Positions 20,228-31,879 of a stretch of 64,000 nucleotides of DNA are shown here, one piece after another (position 1 is the stretch's first letter; the number at the start of each line of letters is the position of its first letter). Source of the DNA: Lucinisca nassula (lineage: Eukaryota; Mollusca; Bivalvia; Lucinida; Lucinidae); NCBI GenBank assembly GCA_963580285.1, contig OY757023.1, positions 90,173,108-90,237,107 on the forward strand, written 5' to 3'. Both the position numbers and the translations under genes were made by a program. Under the pieces are notes generated by a model that saw nothing but the letters and a program-made list of their open reading frames with translations, searched no databases and had not been told where the DNA came from.

Positions 20228-20600
20228 TGTACCATACTATAAGAATCTTACATGGGTGTGAGGGGTGAATGGAAACATCCGTCCCGAGGGTCACTGTTCG
20301 GCATCACGAGGCATGACGAGTGATGCCGGACAGTGATCCCGAGGGACGGATTTTTCTATCCACCCCAAACCCATGTAGGATTCTTTTTCTTGCATACCTT
20401 CCATTTCTAGTATGGATTTTTAATACTGCAGTCACTTCGGTTGCCAGCGTCCAACACTATAGTGAGGTTTAGTGACATCACGTTATGGGCTGTGACGTCA
20501 GCCTTAATGATGGTGCATTTGAGGTCGTATTCAGCAAGTGCATTTATCAAACACACAAGAATACATATTGGATTTTGGGTAAGAACACCAGGGTTAGAAC
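20228..20600. mobile_element. Long-palindrome element family F, copy 2
   Basis: Foldback 20238-20375 (AGAATCTTACATGGGTGTG ... ACCCATGTAGGATTCT) with inner arms GTCCCGAGGGTCACTG and complement, and a ~200-bp tail matching the copy at 3392, including CAAGTGCATTTATCAAACA. Confidence 0.6.
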
Positions 20601-20723
20601 AGAACGCTAAAAGTTCAGTCATTTTCCAAAATTGATGAAAACACAACATGACACCCCTAAAATTCGAAATGGACTCCTGCTATATATAAGGAGGAAGATT
20701 CCATTTGGTACAAAAAGGGTTAA
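20600..20723. mobile_element. MITE family B, 3' fragment
   Basis: AAAAGTTCAGTCATTTTCC, GACACCCCTAAAATTCG and GGAAGATTCCATTTGGTAC, terminating at TTAA 20720-20723. The palindrome and left end are missing. Confidence 0.55.
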
Positions 20724-20796
20724 AGTACAGTAAAGTCAGTACCAATACACATTCTTTCCCCAGAAACTGAGGTTTTCATCATGTTAAAAAGTGCGA

Positions 20797-20962
20797 GTGT
20801 GTGTGTGTTTGAGTTTTACGTCCCACTAACAGCTAAGGTCATACGGAGACGGAACCTCGGTTTAAAGACTTGTCCGAAAGTCTGGAGAAGCCTAGGATCG
20901 AACCCACGACCCCTACCGGGAGTTTATAAAGCGAGTAGCATAACCATAACATCACAGAGGTT
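20797..20962 (-). mobile_element. tRNA-derived SINE family S4, copy a
   Basis: + strand reads GTTTGAGTTTTACGTCCCAC, AAGGTCATACGGAGACGG, then B-box complement GGATCGAACCCACG and head complement AAGCGAGTAGCATAACC. Minus-strand SINE. Copies are at 43256 and 10485. Confidence 0.6.
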
Positions 20963-20979
20963 CTAACCCATCTAAACCC

Positions 20980-21430
20980 CACTTTATATAGAGAAAACGG
21001 GTTTTACAGGAGTATACATGATTTTCCTTATTTCAGCTCCAAGACATAGGTTATTGGTACACCACAACCTCTTTAGAACACTATTAATGGGTCCAAAGCA
21101 GAAACTGTGTTAGTTAAACAACCGTGTTATATCCAAACAAAAATGTGTAGATTATATAGAAAAATGACCATTAAAAAATTTTATGGTCATTTTTCTATAT
21201 AATCTATACATTTTTGGGATCCATCTTGAAACCGTGTTATATTCAAAACCTTGTTATAATGAACCGTGTTATAATGAGGTTGTGGTGTACTTGTTAGCAC
21301 CACCTCAGTCACTTCTAACAAGCGTCCACAACCTATGTTTGGAGTAAAAATAAGAGAAATATGACAAATTTTCATCAGAAAATAAACCGTTTTGGAGATA
21401 TGAAAGAATGCATTATATTGCACGTGTTAT
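20980..21430. mobile_element. MITE family D interrupted by a Tc1-like MITE
   Basis: AAACCCCACTTTATATAGAG ... TCAGCTCCAAGACATAGG on the left; GCACCACCTCAGTCACTTC, CACAACCTATGTTTGGAG and TTGCACGTGTTATC on the right. Between about 21060 and 21290 lies an insertion with a 75-bp foldback (21140-21216, ATAGAAAAATGACCATTAAA and complement) and CGTGTTATAATGAGG motifs typical of Tc1-type MITEs. Confidence 0.5.
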
Positions 21431-21431
21431 C

Positions 21432-21650
21432 TTAACCCTTCTTGTACCAAATGGAATCTTCCTCCTTATATATAGCAGGAGTCCATTTCAAAATTTAGGG
21501 GTGTCAGGTTGTGTTTTCTTCAAAAACTATTCGGAAAATAGATGAACTTTTTGCAAACAGTGTAGGCCCTGATCAGACACCGCATTCTGCGGTGTCTGAT
21601 CTGGGCCTACACTGTTTGCCAGGGTACCCGTTTTGGGGTTTCCTGCACAA
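21432..21650. mobile_element. MITE family B, copy 6
   Basis: TTAA at 21432-21435; CCCTTCTTGTACCAAATGG left end, palindrome at about 21553-21619 with inner arms ACACCGCATTCTGCGGTGT, and GGGTACCCGTTTTGGGGTTTC; the last ~15 bp with the second TTAA are lost. Confidence 0.65.
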
Positions 21651-22287
21651 ACACAGCTGTGATAATTTTTTTGAACTGTATGAGGGAGATTTGCCATTGT
21701 GATGAGGGAGATGTAAAGAATATATTGGGAAATTCTGAGTTCAAATGAGGTAGACTCCAAAATTTTACTAAAATGTAGCATAAATTGGGCAAAAATCAGC
21801 ATCAAAATGAGGGAGTCTCCCTCATGATGATGGAGGTATCACAGGTATGTACAAAATGGGTTACTGTAGAGAAAATCAAGTTTGACGTTTCGTGTGATTT
21901 GTCTGCTGGCAGACTTCCTCTGATTTTCTCTAAAAGAATAAAAGCGAAAATTGAATGTTTCTTAAAATTAAATTTTCTTTTGTACTTTAAGGGTTTAAAA
22001 ATCATTTGCTTACAACTTATTATCATTTTCATCTTTTCCTTGGAATTGTGCATGTTTTTGTTTTGTTTGTTTGATTGTTTGATTTGTGGTTTAACATCCC
22101 GTCAAGACTGTAAAGGTCATTTTGGAGACGTTGCTTCCAAATTTGTGGGACTTTTACCCGACATTGAGATGAAATGACATCTCAAGCCCTGTCACCCAAT
22201 GAAACCAATAGGGTTTATAAGCATGGACGGGCCAATTCGCACCACTTTGCCTCGGCAGGCTTAGATCCTCTAAGCGGTTTACTTGTA

Positions 22288-23606
22288 CTAGGACTGTTCA
22301 AATATGAATGCAACTAAGCACATAAAAATGATTCCGTGATAGATTTCGATGAAAAATTTATTTTGTCCCCTGAAAGTATTCCCCTTTAACAAATATACAA
22401 ACTTTCAGTCTTCTGATCCAATCATTGAATGCATTTTGGTAGTCTTTTCGAGGTATACTATGAAGGCACTGGAATATTAAGGAACTGAGGTGTTTGCGCT
22501 GTACATATTTTTGACCCGAAAGGTACTTTTTCACCAGGGGAACAAAGAAAAGTCACACGGGGAAAGGTCGGGAATACGGATTGAGGGAGTTCAACAACCT
22601 TTTCCTGCTTCAGATAGTCTTGCACAATGAACGCCTTGTGCAATGACGCATTGTCATGTAGCAATCTGACATTGGCCAAACCAGTTGCGGGTCTTCGTTC
22701 TTTGAAATATTTCTTCAATTTTTGAAGAACTTTATTCTTGTAAAACTTCGCATTTACAGATTTGCCTTTAGGCACAGCAACCTGAATAGCAGGGCCCTGA
22801 TTTGAAAAGAATATGGCATACATTACCTTCTTGACGCTCATGGTCCGCTTTGCAATGCATGGTCTTTTGCAATTCTTTATTGCCCATATTTTGTTCTGAA
22901 TCTTTCGTTTTGGCTCAAAAAAGTGAACCCATGTACCGTCACCTGTGACGACATTAGCGAAAGACCGTGCATTGTAATTTGGAAACTTTTTAAGCAACTT
23001 CTTGGCGCACTGAGCGCGTGTCTTTTTCTGCTCATCGAATCCATCTAGCACAGATCTTTCTCATTTTCAAATCCAGTTTCAGAATTGTATGAGCTGCTCC
23101 TAATGAGATGCCAACCATATTAGCTATTTGCCTAGTGGTGTATCGTGCATCGGTAGCAACTATTCCTTTAATTCTAGCAACCATCTTGGCAGATGTTGCT
23201 CTTTTCGGCCGACGATCATGTGGTGCATCTTCTGTTGAGCCTAGCCCACAGCTGAATTTCTTACACCAACGAAAAACTGTTGGAAAAGACATTTCATTAT
23301 GCCCATAAACTGAACATATTTCATCAAAAATGTCTTTGCACCATATACCAAGAATACAACGATTCTTAATATAGGACCGTATTTCAATGGGGTACTCTGA
23401 CCTTCTTCCAACCATGTTTTGTATTAGTATACAAGAGTAGACAGTGTTTATCGAACGATATACATGGCTAAAGTGCACGGATTTTAACAGGTTTGGTATC
23501 AACATATAGGTAAAATGTTGTCTACGCTGTGATATAATTTCCAGGTGATTTTCGCATTAGTGCATGAGAAGACGTTCTACTTGCATTCATATTTGAACAG
23601 TCCTCG
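22288..23606. mobile_element. mariner-type DNA transposon, 1.32 kb, defective
   Basis: Terminal inverted repeats of 26 bp with one mismatch: CTAGGACTGTTCAAATATGA at 22288 and its inverse ending 23606. A TA is duplicated on both sides (22286-22287; 23607-23608), the Tc1/mariner target signature. It encodes a broken transposase on the minus strand and sits inside SINE S2f. Confidence 0.9.
22458..23415 (-). pseudogene. mariner transposase pseudogene
   Basis: The minus-strand start MVGRRSEYPIEIRS is at 23415. The N-terminal helix-turn-helix half (SFPTVFRWCKKFSCGLGSTE; YTTRQIANMVGISLGAAHT) runs to about 23040, where a frameshift moves to the frame with FDEQKKTRAQCAKKLLKKF and the catalytic half: VTGDGTWVHFFEPKRK (first Asp) and LLHDNASLHKAF (second Asp). 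The tail motif around the third Asp (PCDF) is present only in another frame after about 22590, so a second indel destroyed the DD34D triad. The normal role would be cut-and-paste transposition at TA in the nucleus; this copy cannot make an active enzyme. Confidence 0.9.
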
Positions 23607-23694
23607 TACTTGTGTGTGGGTCTGTTTCAGCTCTGCGTGGAAGCATCATGCAGACCATATATTTCTTCAAGCCCCGATGGGCGGTTTTTTGTGT

Positions 23695-23984
23695 AGTGAT
23701 ATAAGTCCAGAAATATTTTTTTAATTTTCAACACTGCTTAAAACTCTAGGAGACAGGAATATGTGCATAAAGTATAGTAAATCATGATTTTTGTCAGATA
23801 ATCTTTCCAATACAAGATAATCTTCAAATCAACAATAATCGATTTATCAAATTTAAACCACCCAGTTTTTAGGCTTGATGTATTGCAGAATGATTAACCT
23901 GCTGTTCTGCTTGGCAGTAAAATTGATTGTTCAAGTTTTATAGATATGATTATTTCAAATGAAAAGAAAACAAAGAAACAGGAT
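23695..23984. other. No gene recognised
   Basis: AT-rich intron sequence without repeats or open frames that I can support. Confidence 0.35.
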
Positions 23985-24073
23985 TTAACTCTTATCCTAC
24001 TGTTCAGGACCACCCAGTGTAGATCCAGATCAGATGGCTTCTGCCTTGAAAATACCTCCACACAAACTGTTTA
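23985..24073. mobile_element. MITE family A, truncated
   Basis: TTTAACTCTTATCCTACTG, GTGTAGATCCAGATCAG and TGGCTTCTG, then a break; the second arm is gone and a SINE S2 copy follows. Confidence 0.45.
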
Positions 24074-24372
24074 ACAGCCCCTGCCCATCGGGGCTTGAAG
24101 AAATACATGGGCTGCATGATGCTTCCACACAGAGCTGAAACCAATCCGCACACAAGTAGTGGTAAACCGCTTAGAGGATCTAAGCCTGCCCAGGCACAGC
24201 GGTGCGAGGCAGACCATCCATGCTTATAATCCACTTTGGTTTCGTTGGGCTACAGGGCTTGAGATGTCATTTCATCTCAATGTCGGGTAAAAGTCCAATA
24301 AAATTGGAAGCAACATCCCCAAAATGACATATACAGTGTTGACAGGGACGTTAAACCTCAAATCAGACAGAC
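24074..24372 (+). mobile_element. SINE family S2, copy d
   Basis: Starts AGCCCCTGCCCATCGGGGC, middle AGTGGTAAACCGCTTAG and CCTGCCCAGGCACAGCGG, tail GTTGACAGGGACGTTAAACC with a CAAATCAGACAGAC tail. Confidence 0.75.
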
Positions 24373-24373
24373 A

Positions 24374-24546
24374 AAAATGGGGTATACAGTATATTTCTTA
24401 TTTCTGCTCCAAAACATAGGGAGTGAGTACTCGTTAGAACCCCCGTGTTTGCAGTATAAATATATCACAGGTTTTCAAAAGAAAAGTAGCCATTTTGGAG
24501 ATTTGAAAAAATGCATTACGTTGCATGGGTGTGTAATCGTAATGTA
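24374..24546. mobile_element. MITE family D, hairpin-deleted (reverse)
   Basis: GGGGTATACAGTATATTTC, GAGTGAGTACTCGTTAGAAC without its partner arm, TAGCCATTTTGGAGATTTG and end GTGTGTAATCGTAATG. Confidence 0.5.
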
Positions 24547-24559
24547 CTGGGAAAAGAAA

Positions 24560-24920
24560 ACCTCAGTGGCTCAAATTATCCTTGACTCAAACAAAATTTT
24601 CCTGGTCTTAAAAGATGTTGGAGCATTTTAATTTAACTGTTTAGGAAAGTTTCACATAAATATTTGGCAGATTCTTAATGTCTGCAAATTCAATTTTCTT
24701 ATGAAGCTTGGAAGATTTTCCCCTGGAGTAAAACCCAACACTGATATGCAGCAATTAATGTTTATAGATCCTATTACTAATGTATAAAATATATTGGCTT
24801 AAATCAGCTTTACAGCTTTGCAAGCTATCAGAGCTAGATCCATTGAAGCCTGTGAAATCCTACTTTCAGATCCTTTACTGCATTGGAACTGTATTAAATC
24901 CTTGAAATTCTGTTGCAAAT
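24560..24920. other. No gene recognised
   Basis: AT-rich intron sequence; nothing recognised. Confidence 0.35.
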
Positions 24921-24923
24921 TCT

Positions 24924-25138
24924 CAATACCGTAACACATCCGTGCTTTTTCACATCTCCAAAATGGCTCCTCTGTGATATTTTTCTTATTTATACTGCAA
25001 ACATAGGTTGGAGGTGCTCACAACCTATGTCTTGGAGCAGAAGTAAGAAAACTAATGTATACCCCCATAAACCCCAGTTTTCTCTATATAAGGTGGGGTT
25101 TAAGGGGGTGTTCATTTCACGGACTTGTTCACATGATG
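24924..25138. mobile_element. MITE family D, hairpin-collapsed copy
   Basis: Left end CAATACCGTAACACATCCG, right end CACGGACTTGTTCACATGATG. The central hairpin is reduced to GGAGGTGCTCACAACC, as if excised across the stem base. Confidence 0.6.
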
Positions 25139-25999
25139 TACAGCAGCTCAGGGCAAGCTATTTTTAGCTCACCTGTCACGTAGTGACAAGGTGAGCTTTT
25201 GCGATCACTTTTAGTCAGTCATCGGTCGTCAGTGGGTGCGGTGCGTCCATCCTTGTGTCCATAAACAATTTCTTCAAACGACATCTCCTCCTAAACCACT
25301 GATCGGATTTTGACCAAAATTCACAGGAATGATCCTTAGGTGGTCCCCTTTCAAAGTTGTTCAAATGGTTCTGGTCTGTTAAACATTTAGGTCATGGGAG
25401 CTAAAAATAGATTTTTTTTTTAATGAAAACTTAGAAAAATCTATTTCTCTGAAACCGCATGGCCCAGGTCTTTGATATTTGGTATGAAGCTTCATCTAGT
25501 GGACCTCTACCAAGATTATTCAAATTATGGCCCTGGGGCCAAAAATGCTGTCGGGCAGGGACCCACCGGTTTAACATAGACTTATATAGGGTAAACCTTT
25601 AAAAATTTTCCTGTCTGAAACCAGACGGCCCAGGTGTTTGATATTTGGTATGAAGTTGTACATGTATCTAGTGGACCTCTACCAAGATTGTTCAAATTAT
25701 AGCCCTGGGGCATTAATGCCCCCGCGCCGGGGCCCACCAGTTTTACATAGACTTATTTAGTGAAAACCTTTGAAGTCTTCTTCTCTGAAACCGCAAGGCC
25801 CAGATCTTTTATATTTGTAATGAAGCCTCATCTAGCGGACTTCTACCAAGATTGTTCAAATTGTAGTCCTTATTTTACCCCCGACATACTTCGTATGTCG
25901 GTGGGGGGTATATAGTTTTAGTCTTTCCATCCGTTTGTTGGTTCGTTTGTTCATTCGTTAGTTCGTTCGTTCGTTTGTACTTCCGTTTGTCCCACCGTT

Positions 26000-27010
26000 C
26001 ATCAACCTTTACGTCAAAGTTTTGCGTTAAACCTTTTTGATTGCTCATATCTCTGTAACCACATGTTAGATTCTCTTCATATTTGGTAAAGGATATCTCT
26101 ATAGCATTACCTTTTATATGGAATATCTAAACCCCTGGGTCAAGCCCCTGGATGGGCTGTCCGTCCGTTTGTCAACTTTAACGTCAAAGTTTTGTGTTAA
26201 AACCTTTTTGATTGCTCATATCTCTGTCACCACTCATATTTGGAACAGGTTATCTCTATAGCATTACCTTTCATATTATGGAATATCTAAGCCCCTGGGT
26301 CAAGCCCCTGGATGGGCTGTCTGTGTGTTTGTCAACTTTTACGTCAAAGTTTTGTGTTAAACCTTTTTGATTGCTCATATCTCCGTCACCACATATTTGA
26401 TTCTCTTCATATTTGGAACAGGATATCTCTATACCATTACCTTTCATATGGAATATCTAAGCCCCTGGGTGAACTGTCCGTCCATTTGTCAACTTTTACG
26501 TCAAAGTTTTGTGTTAAACCTTTTTGATTGCTCATATATCTGTCACCACATGTTTGATTCTCTTCATATTTGGTACAGGATATCTCTATAGCATTACCTT
26601 TCATTTGGAATATCTGAGCTCACTGGTGAAGCCCCAGGGAGGGCGGTCAACCCGACAGTCCGTTCATCAACATTTACGTCAATGTTTTGTGTTAAACCTT
26701 TTTGATTGCTCATATCTCTGTAACTACATGTTAGATTCTCTTCATATTTGTTGGTAAAGAATATTCTCATAGCATAACCTTTCATACAGAATATCTAAGC
26801 CCCTGGGTCAAGCCCCTGGATGGGCTGTCTGTCAGTTTGTCAACTTTTTGTCAAAGTTCTGTGTTAAACCTTTTTCATTGCTTATATCTCTGTAACCTCA
26901 TGTTAGATTCTCTTCATATTTGGCACAGAATATAGCTATAGTATTAACTTTCATATGGAATATCTAAGCTCCTGGGTCAAGCCCCTGGGTGGGGCTAGGG
27001 GTCAATAATT
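26000..27010. repeat. Tandem array, ~160-180-bp unit
   Basis: Six imperfect units, each with TTACGTCAAAGTTTTGTGTT, CCTTTTTGATTGCTCATATC, GATTCTCTTCATATTTGG and GGAATATCTAAGCCCCTGGG. They make overlapping open frames with repeated peptides that are by-products of the array. Confidence 0.75.
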
Positions 27011-27059
27011 AGGACTTACACATTTTGCTTACGTCCAAGTTTTGTGTTAACTGTTTTGG

Positions 27060-28790
27060 TTTAAACAATATTTATTAGAATAAATTCACATGTATACATC
27101 ACACAATAGTATATGGTACAAGATTTGATACATGTTTTCATTATACTCCTTGCATATAAAGTATATCAAATGTTATAGTTTTTGTCTTTCCATCTGTTCA
27201 TTATTAGTTAGTTTGTTCTTCCTTTATGCTGTGACCCTTGTCAGATTTGTCAGCTTATATATTGGTCCTTGTGATCTTAGAAACTACAGCCACTAGAACT
27301 GTTAAATTTTGCATATTTTCTCTTGAAATGCAGACAATAATAAATGTAAGTAATAATAAAAAATGCATTGCTTTATTATGTCATTATACAGCTACTTTAA
27401 TTCAGCAAATGTTATGTGACAGCCTATTCTATGTTTGTTGTTTCTACGTAAAATTGTTCCAAATTGCAAAGGACTTTGAATTTTTAATGACAGATTCTTT
27501 CTGTCATTCTTCGTCGTGCTGCATGTTTACAATTTTAACGTCCGAACTTCCAGCTTCCACTACTTATGAAATATGACTCCGCGCAAATAGTCCGTTGTTT
27601 GGTGACTTTTCATGCTCGCTGTCTCAAAACTAATTTCTTATGGCATTATTTCCGCATTTTGATTACATGTTTTGTTTCATTTGTAATCAAAATACAAAAA
27701 TGATCTTTCTTAAATTACAAACAAAACGGGAAAAGTTAATTGAATATGCATAAGGAAAGTTCCCATTTTATACAGACGACCGCATAATGGGTCATTGGCG
27801 AATCTTGGAGGCGGCGTCTAACCACGGCCTTCACTGCGGGCTTCACTGTTGTCGAAAGTTAGCCCATTTCTTTCCTAAATTAATTCCTATATTTCTAGCT
27901 GACGCCCCTTAATTTTGAACCGGGATTTCGAAATGAAATCTTCGTCAGATAAGTGATAATATTACATTCAGTACAAAATGGGTTATGATTAATTATATTT
28001 GTATCAATACGCCATTAAAGTACCTTTGTTTATTTTTAGAAAAGAAAAAAAACAAAAAACAATATATATAGAGCTACAATCACTGAGTGCACACCATTTA
28101 AGTATCTAGATAAACTTTGAAAAATAAAGAAAATTGACCGTATAATAAGCTGTATTTAACTTTGGATTATTGGCCAAGCCGCTTTGTCTGGTCCTGACCC
28201 GCACACAACAGTTACAGGCCAGGTTAAGATTTTACCCCTTCAACCCACGAGTTTCTCCAGTTCACTCTTCAGTCACTGAATTTGTACGCGTCCATTCTGC
28301 ACATGTAAATTGGCTGTCTAGTCAATAGTCGTCAATAGCATGTCAAACCATGTAGAACCGAATGCGGTGTATCATTATGAGCCATCTCACCAGGTTCTAC
28401 ACTGTTTGCATCTGTAGGTATCTGTACTTGGCTATAAAGGGCTGAAAGGGTACAGACTCATAACACTTACATGACCTAATTAAATGCGAAGTACGTGACG
28501 CTAGAAACTTCACCGTACGGTAGCAAGCCAGCAATAATAAACTCCTAACAGTTATCACTGTCCAATTCTGTTGTATAGGTCTAAATAACTGAATATGTAA
28601 GCACAATATTGTGATAAATAATTAGTCAAATGCCGCAAAACTTCAAACATCGCACAAAAAGTGTTTTCCTTTATTGTAGCGCACGACATAAGGCAGGTTC
28701 TTGACTAAGCCGCGAAACACATCACAAGTGTAAGCTTTTACAAGAAAGTTGCAGCTATGTGTTGTCATAAAACTGGCAACTATCTCAGCA
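27060..28790. other. Gene-free intron sequence with decayed repeats
   Basis: No supported gene. A decayed B-like element may lie at 27785-27990 (AATGGGTCATTGGCG ... GTACAAAATGGGTTA). A half palindrome GGTTCTACACTGTTTGC occurs at about 28391-28408. The rest looks unique. Confidence 0.35.
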
Positions 28791-28795
28791 GGCAC

Positions 28796-28889
28796 ATGAC
28801 GTAATTGTGACGTCACATCAACGTCGGTGCAATGTCATGACGTTGTATCGACGTTGATTTGACGTTGCCCTAGCGACGTGTGCCTGCTG
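28796..28889. mobile_element. Small palindromic MITE (CAGCAGGCAC ends)
   Basis: CAGCAGGCACATGACG at 28796 and inverse CGACGTGTGCCTGCTG to 28889. Inside are several ACGTCA/TGACGT and AACGTC/GACGTT motifs, giving multiple imperfect palindromes. Similar GCAGGCAC...GACGTT elements are known across many animal genomes. Confidence 0.65.
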
Positions 28890-29061
28890 GGTAGTCATTT
28901 GCATGTTGTTTTATTTTATAATGTCCAAGTTAAATGAAGATGAAAGTGTTTAACAGCCGATTCACCTCAGTTTTGTGAACCAAACTAAAAATCAGCACTC
29001 CAGCGCCATTGTCCTTATCACTTAAGAAAGTAAATCTGAATTGCACGACCCGCAGAAAAGC

Positions 29062-29770
29062 GACCGACTGAAGTCGGTTGATTTTCTAAGAGTGCCCTTA
29101 AATCACCGTGTCATTCTGTCAGTCTGTCTGTCCGTCCGTAACCCGTTTGTGAAAATTGGTGATAGTGACTTAACCGCTTGGAATATTTAAACAATTTTTG
29201 TCATACTGAAAGATATCAATGAGATCTAACCAATGAACTTGCGAAATATTACATTCCATTTAGTATAGCCTCGCCGAGGCGAAAAATGTGAAAATTTTCG
29301 AACTGCTTCTCCTCTGAAACCGTTGGGCCGATTGAAGTCAAATTTCATATGAAGCCTCTATGGGATGGGGGAAGCCAAAATTTGCTCATGAGGTCCAGGT
29401 CACATGACCAAAGTGGCCGCCAAGCCATATATGGTCTGTCTGTCTGTCCGTCCGTAACCCGTTTGTGAAAATTGGTGATAGTGACTTAACCGCTTGGAAT
29501 ATTTAAACAATTTTGGCATACTGATAGATATCAATGAGATCTAACCAATGAACTTGCGAAGTATTACATTCCATTTAGTATAGCCTCGCCGAGGCGAAAA
29601 ATGTGAAAATTTTCGAACTGCTTCTCCTCGGAAACCGTTGGGCCGATTGAAGTCAAATTTCATATGGGGCCCCTATGGGATGGGGGAAACCAAAATTTGC
29701 TCATGGGGTCCAGGTCACATGACCAAAATGGCCACCAAGCCATATATGGTAAAACACCCTCAAAAATAGT
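29062..29770. repeat. Hairpin head and two ~320-bp tandem units
   Basis: GCGACCGACTGAAGTCGGTTG (29062) is a palindromic head, followed by a CTGTCTGTCCGTCCGTAACC linker. The block from there through AGTATAGCCTCGCCGAGGCG and CATATATGGT is repeated once (29118 and 29437). Looks like another hairpin-headed element nested in the CCCCCGACATAC one; its 3' end was not identified. Confidence 0.5.
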
Positions 29771-31169
29771 CATCGCCAGAACCACTAGGCAGATTTCCAC
29801 GAAACTTGATAAATAGCATCTGGGACGAAGGCCCATCATAAATTGCTAAAATGGTGACCCTGGGTTGACCTTGACCTTCTTTGTGCCAAGGTCAAACTTT
29901 GATTATTATTCAGCAAAGACAAGCAGTTTCATCTTTGCATATGATAAATTATACTATATTTGTTGAAATGCAATAGTTATTCTCAGTGGTCTAAATGGAA
30001 AGTTTATATGGAAAGGTTCAATGCTACAAACAAATTTTCATTTCCACTAAAAGGGGATGGCACTGGTCGGGGGTATACATGCCCCACTGGGCACTTTCTC
30101 TAGTGCCAAAAATGCCCCCGCGCTGGTGCCCACCGGTTTAACATAGACTTATATGGGGAAAACCTTTAAAAATCTTCTTGTCTGAAACCAGATGGCCCAG
30201 GTGTTTGATATTTGGTATGAAGTTGTATCTAGTGGACCTCTACCAAGATTGTTCAAATCAAAGCCCTGTGGCCAAAAATGCCCCCACTCCAGGGCCCAGC
30301 AGTTTTACATAGACTTATATAGGGTAAACCTTTAAAAATCTTCTTGTCTGAAACCAGATGGCCCAGTGGTATGAAGTTTGTATCTAGTGGATCTCCACCA
30401 AGATTGTTCAATTTATAGCCCTGGAGCAAAAAAAATGCCCCCGCGCCAGGGCCTACCAGTTTTACATAGACTTATAGGAAAAACTTTGAAAGTCTTCTTC
30501 TCTGAAACCATAAGGCCCAGGTCTTTCATACTTGTAATGATGAAGCTTCATCTAGTGGACCTCTACCAAGATTGTTCAAATTATAGCCCTGGGGCCAAAA
30601 ATGCCCCTGTACCAGGGCACACCAGTTTGTCTGAAACCAGATGGCCCATTTGTTTGAAATTTGGTCTGAAGTTATATCTAGTGGGCCTCTACCAAGATTG
30701 TTCAAATTATAGCCCTGGGGCCAAAAATGCCCTGGCGATAGGGCCTACCAGTTTTACATAGGGAAAACCTTTAAAAATCTTCCTGCCTAAAACCAAAAGG
30801 CCCAGGTCTTTGATATTTGTAATGAAGCTTCATCTAGTGGACCTCTACCAAGATTGTTAAATTATAGTCCTGGGACCAAAAATGGCCCTGGGCCTCACCG
30901 GTTTTACCTAGACTTATATAGGGAATTTTTTTTTGTCTGAAACCAGAAGGCTCAGGTCTTTGATATTTGGTAGGAAGTTGCAGAAGGCCCAGGTCTTTTG
31001 TGTTTGGAAATAATGAAGCTTCATCTAGCTGACCTCTACCAAGATTGTCCAAATTATAGCCCTGGGGCCACAAAATTCCCCCAAGCAGGGGCACACGGGT
31101 TTTACATAGACTTATATATATGGAAAACCTTTAAAAATCTTCTTGTCTGAAACCAAAAGGCCCAGGTAT

Positions 31170-31330
31170 TGTACGAGCGTACATACTCATATGAAGAGAA
31201 ATCACAGTCCTATAGAATGTGCTTGAGATGAGCGAATTAGAACCCCTGGGTCCTTGTTTAAATTTAATTTCTAACATCAAATCAACCTGGTACTGATAAT
31301 TAAAACAGGTAATAAAATATTATTTCTGAT
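31170..31330. other. No feature recognised
   Basis: Short unique-looking stretch between the decayed tandem array and a family C copy. Confidence 0.3.
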
Positions 31331-31333
31331 CAC

Positions 31334-31513
31334 TGTAAAAATACTAAAATCCTTGAGGACTTGCTGTAATACTCCTAAAACTTAAACAAATTTGTTTTGT
31401 GAACCAGCAAGTAGTCAAAAAGGCACCTTTTTGCAGACAGAATGGCAAACAGTTCAGACCCTGATCAGGCTGCTCCTTCAGGCTAAGGCCTATCTGTCCT
31501 AATACTTAGGAAC
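31334..31513. mobile_element. MITE family C, copy 5 (reverse), palindrome half lost
   Basis: GTAAAAATACTAAAATCC, CTCCTAAAACTTAAACAAAT, GCAAACAGTTCAGACCC then CTGCTCCTTCAGG directly joined to CTAAGGCCTATCTGTCC; the second arm is deleted. Confidence 0.5.
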
Positions 31514-31597
31514 ATCAGAGTAGTTCTGATTATAATAATTAAACTGAAATAAATTACATAATTTATGACAATCACAAAAACAAGCCAATATAATTCC

Positions 31598-31856
31598 GAC
31601 CCCCTTGAACCCCACTTTCATGCAGAAAAAATGGGGTTTACAGGGGTAAACCTTAGTTATCTTATTTCTGCTCTTATTTATAGATTGTGGGTTCTCGTTA
31701 GCACCGCCTCGATGAGGCGGTTCTAACTTGTACCCACAATCTATATTCTGAGCAGAAATTGGAAAAATATCACAACTGTTCATCTTAAATGTTTCCTTTT
31801 TTCGGCAGTAAAATTTACAATGTATTTGTGTAGGCGTGTTTTCGTAATAAGCATTT
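31598..31856. mobile_element. MITE family D (reverse, variant end)
   Basis: GAACCCCACTTTCATGCAG, hairpin GTTAGCACCGCCTCGATGAG and complement (31690-31735), and end GTAGGCGTGTTTTCGTAAT, the same end variant as the copy at 16171. Confidence 0.55.
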
Positions 31857-31879
31857 CTAAACAATGCTTCGGATGCAGA

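Larger units (their letters stand above)
22075..23692 (-). mobile_element. SINE S2, copy f, split by a mariner element
   Basis: Minus-strand S2 halves at about 22075-22287 (GTTTGATTTGTGGTTTAACA ... TAAGCGGTTTACTTGTA) and 23607-23692 (TACTTGTGTGTGGGTCTG ... GCCCCGATGGGCGG) become continuous when 22288-23606 is removed, leaving one TA. Confidence 0.75.
25876..30103 (+). mobile_element. Helentron-like element, CCCCCGACATAC family
   Basis: Head CCCCCGACATAC ttc GTATGTCGG plus GGGGGGTATATAG (25876-25913), then a GTTCGTTCGTTCG linker. The 3' end has GTCGGGGGTATACAT (inverse of the head), a hairpin TGCCC...GGGCA (30080-30093) and CTAG/T at 30100-30103. The core is a tandem array (26000-27000) and further inserted material (27060-30000). 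Inserted in the middle of an AGCTCACC-family element. Confidence 0.6.
25166..31165 (+). mobile_element. Helentron-like element, AGCTCACC family, interrupted
   Basis: Head palindrome AGCTCACCTGTCAC gta GTGACAAGGTGAGCT (25166-25197), a GTGCGTCCATCC linker, then ~150-bp modules (CCAGGTCTTTGATATTTGG; CCTCTACCAAGATT; CCTGGGGCCAAAAATG; ACATAGACTTATATAGGG) at 25440-25870. Another element (25876-30103) intervenes, after which the modules continue (30104-31165) for about seven more units and stop without the family's 3' end. Open frames across the modules are not conserved and are not genes. Confidence 0.65.
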
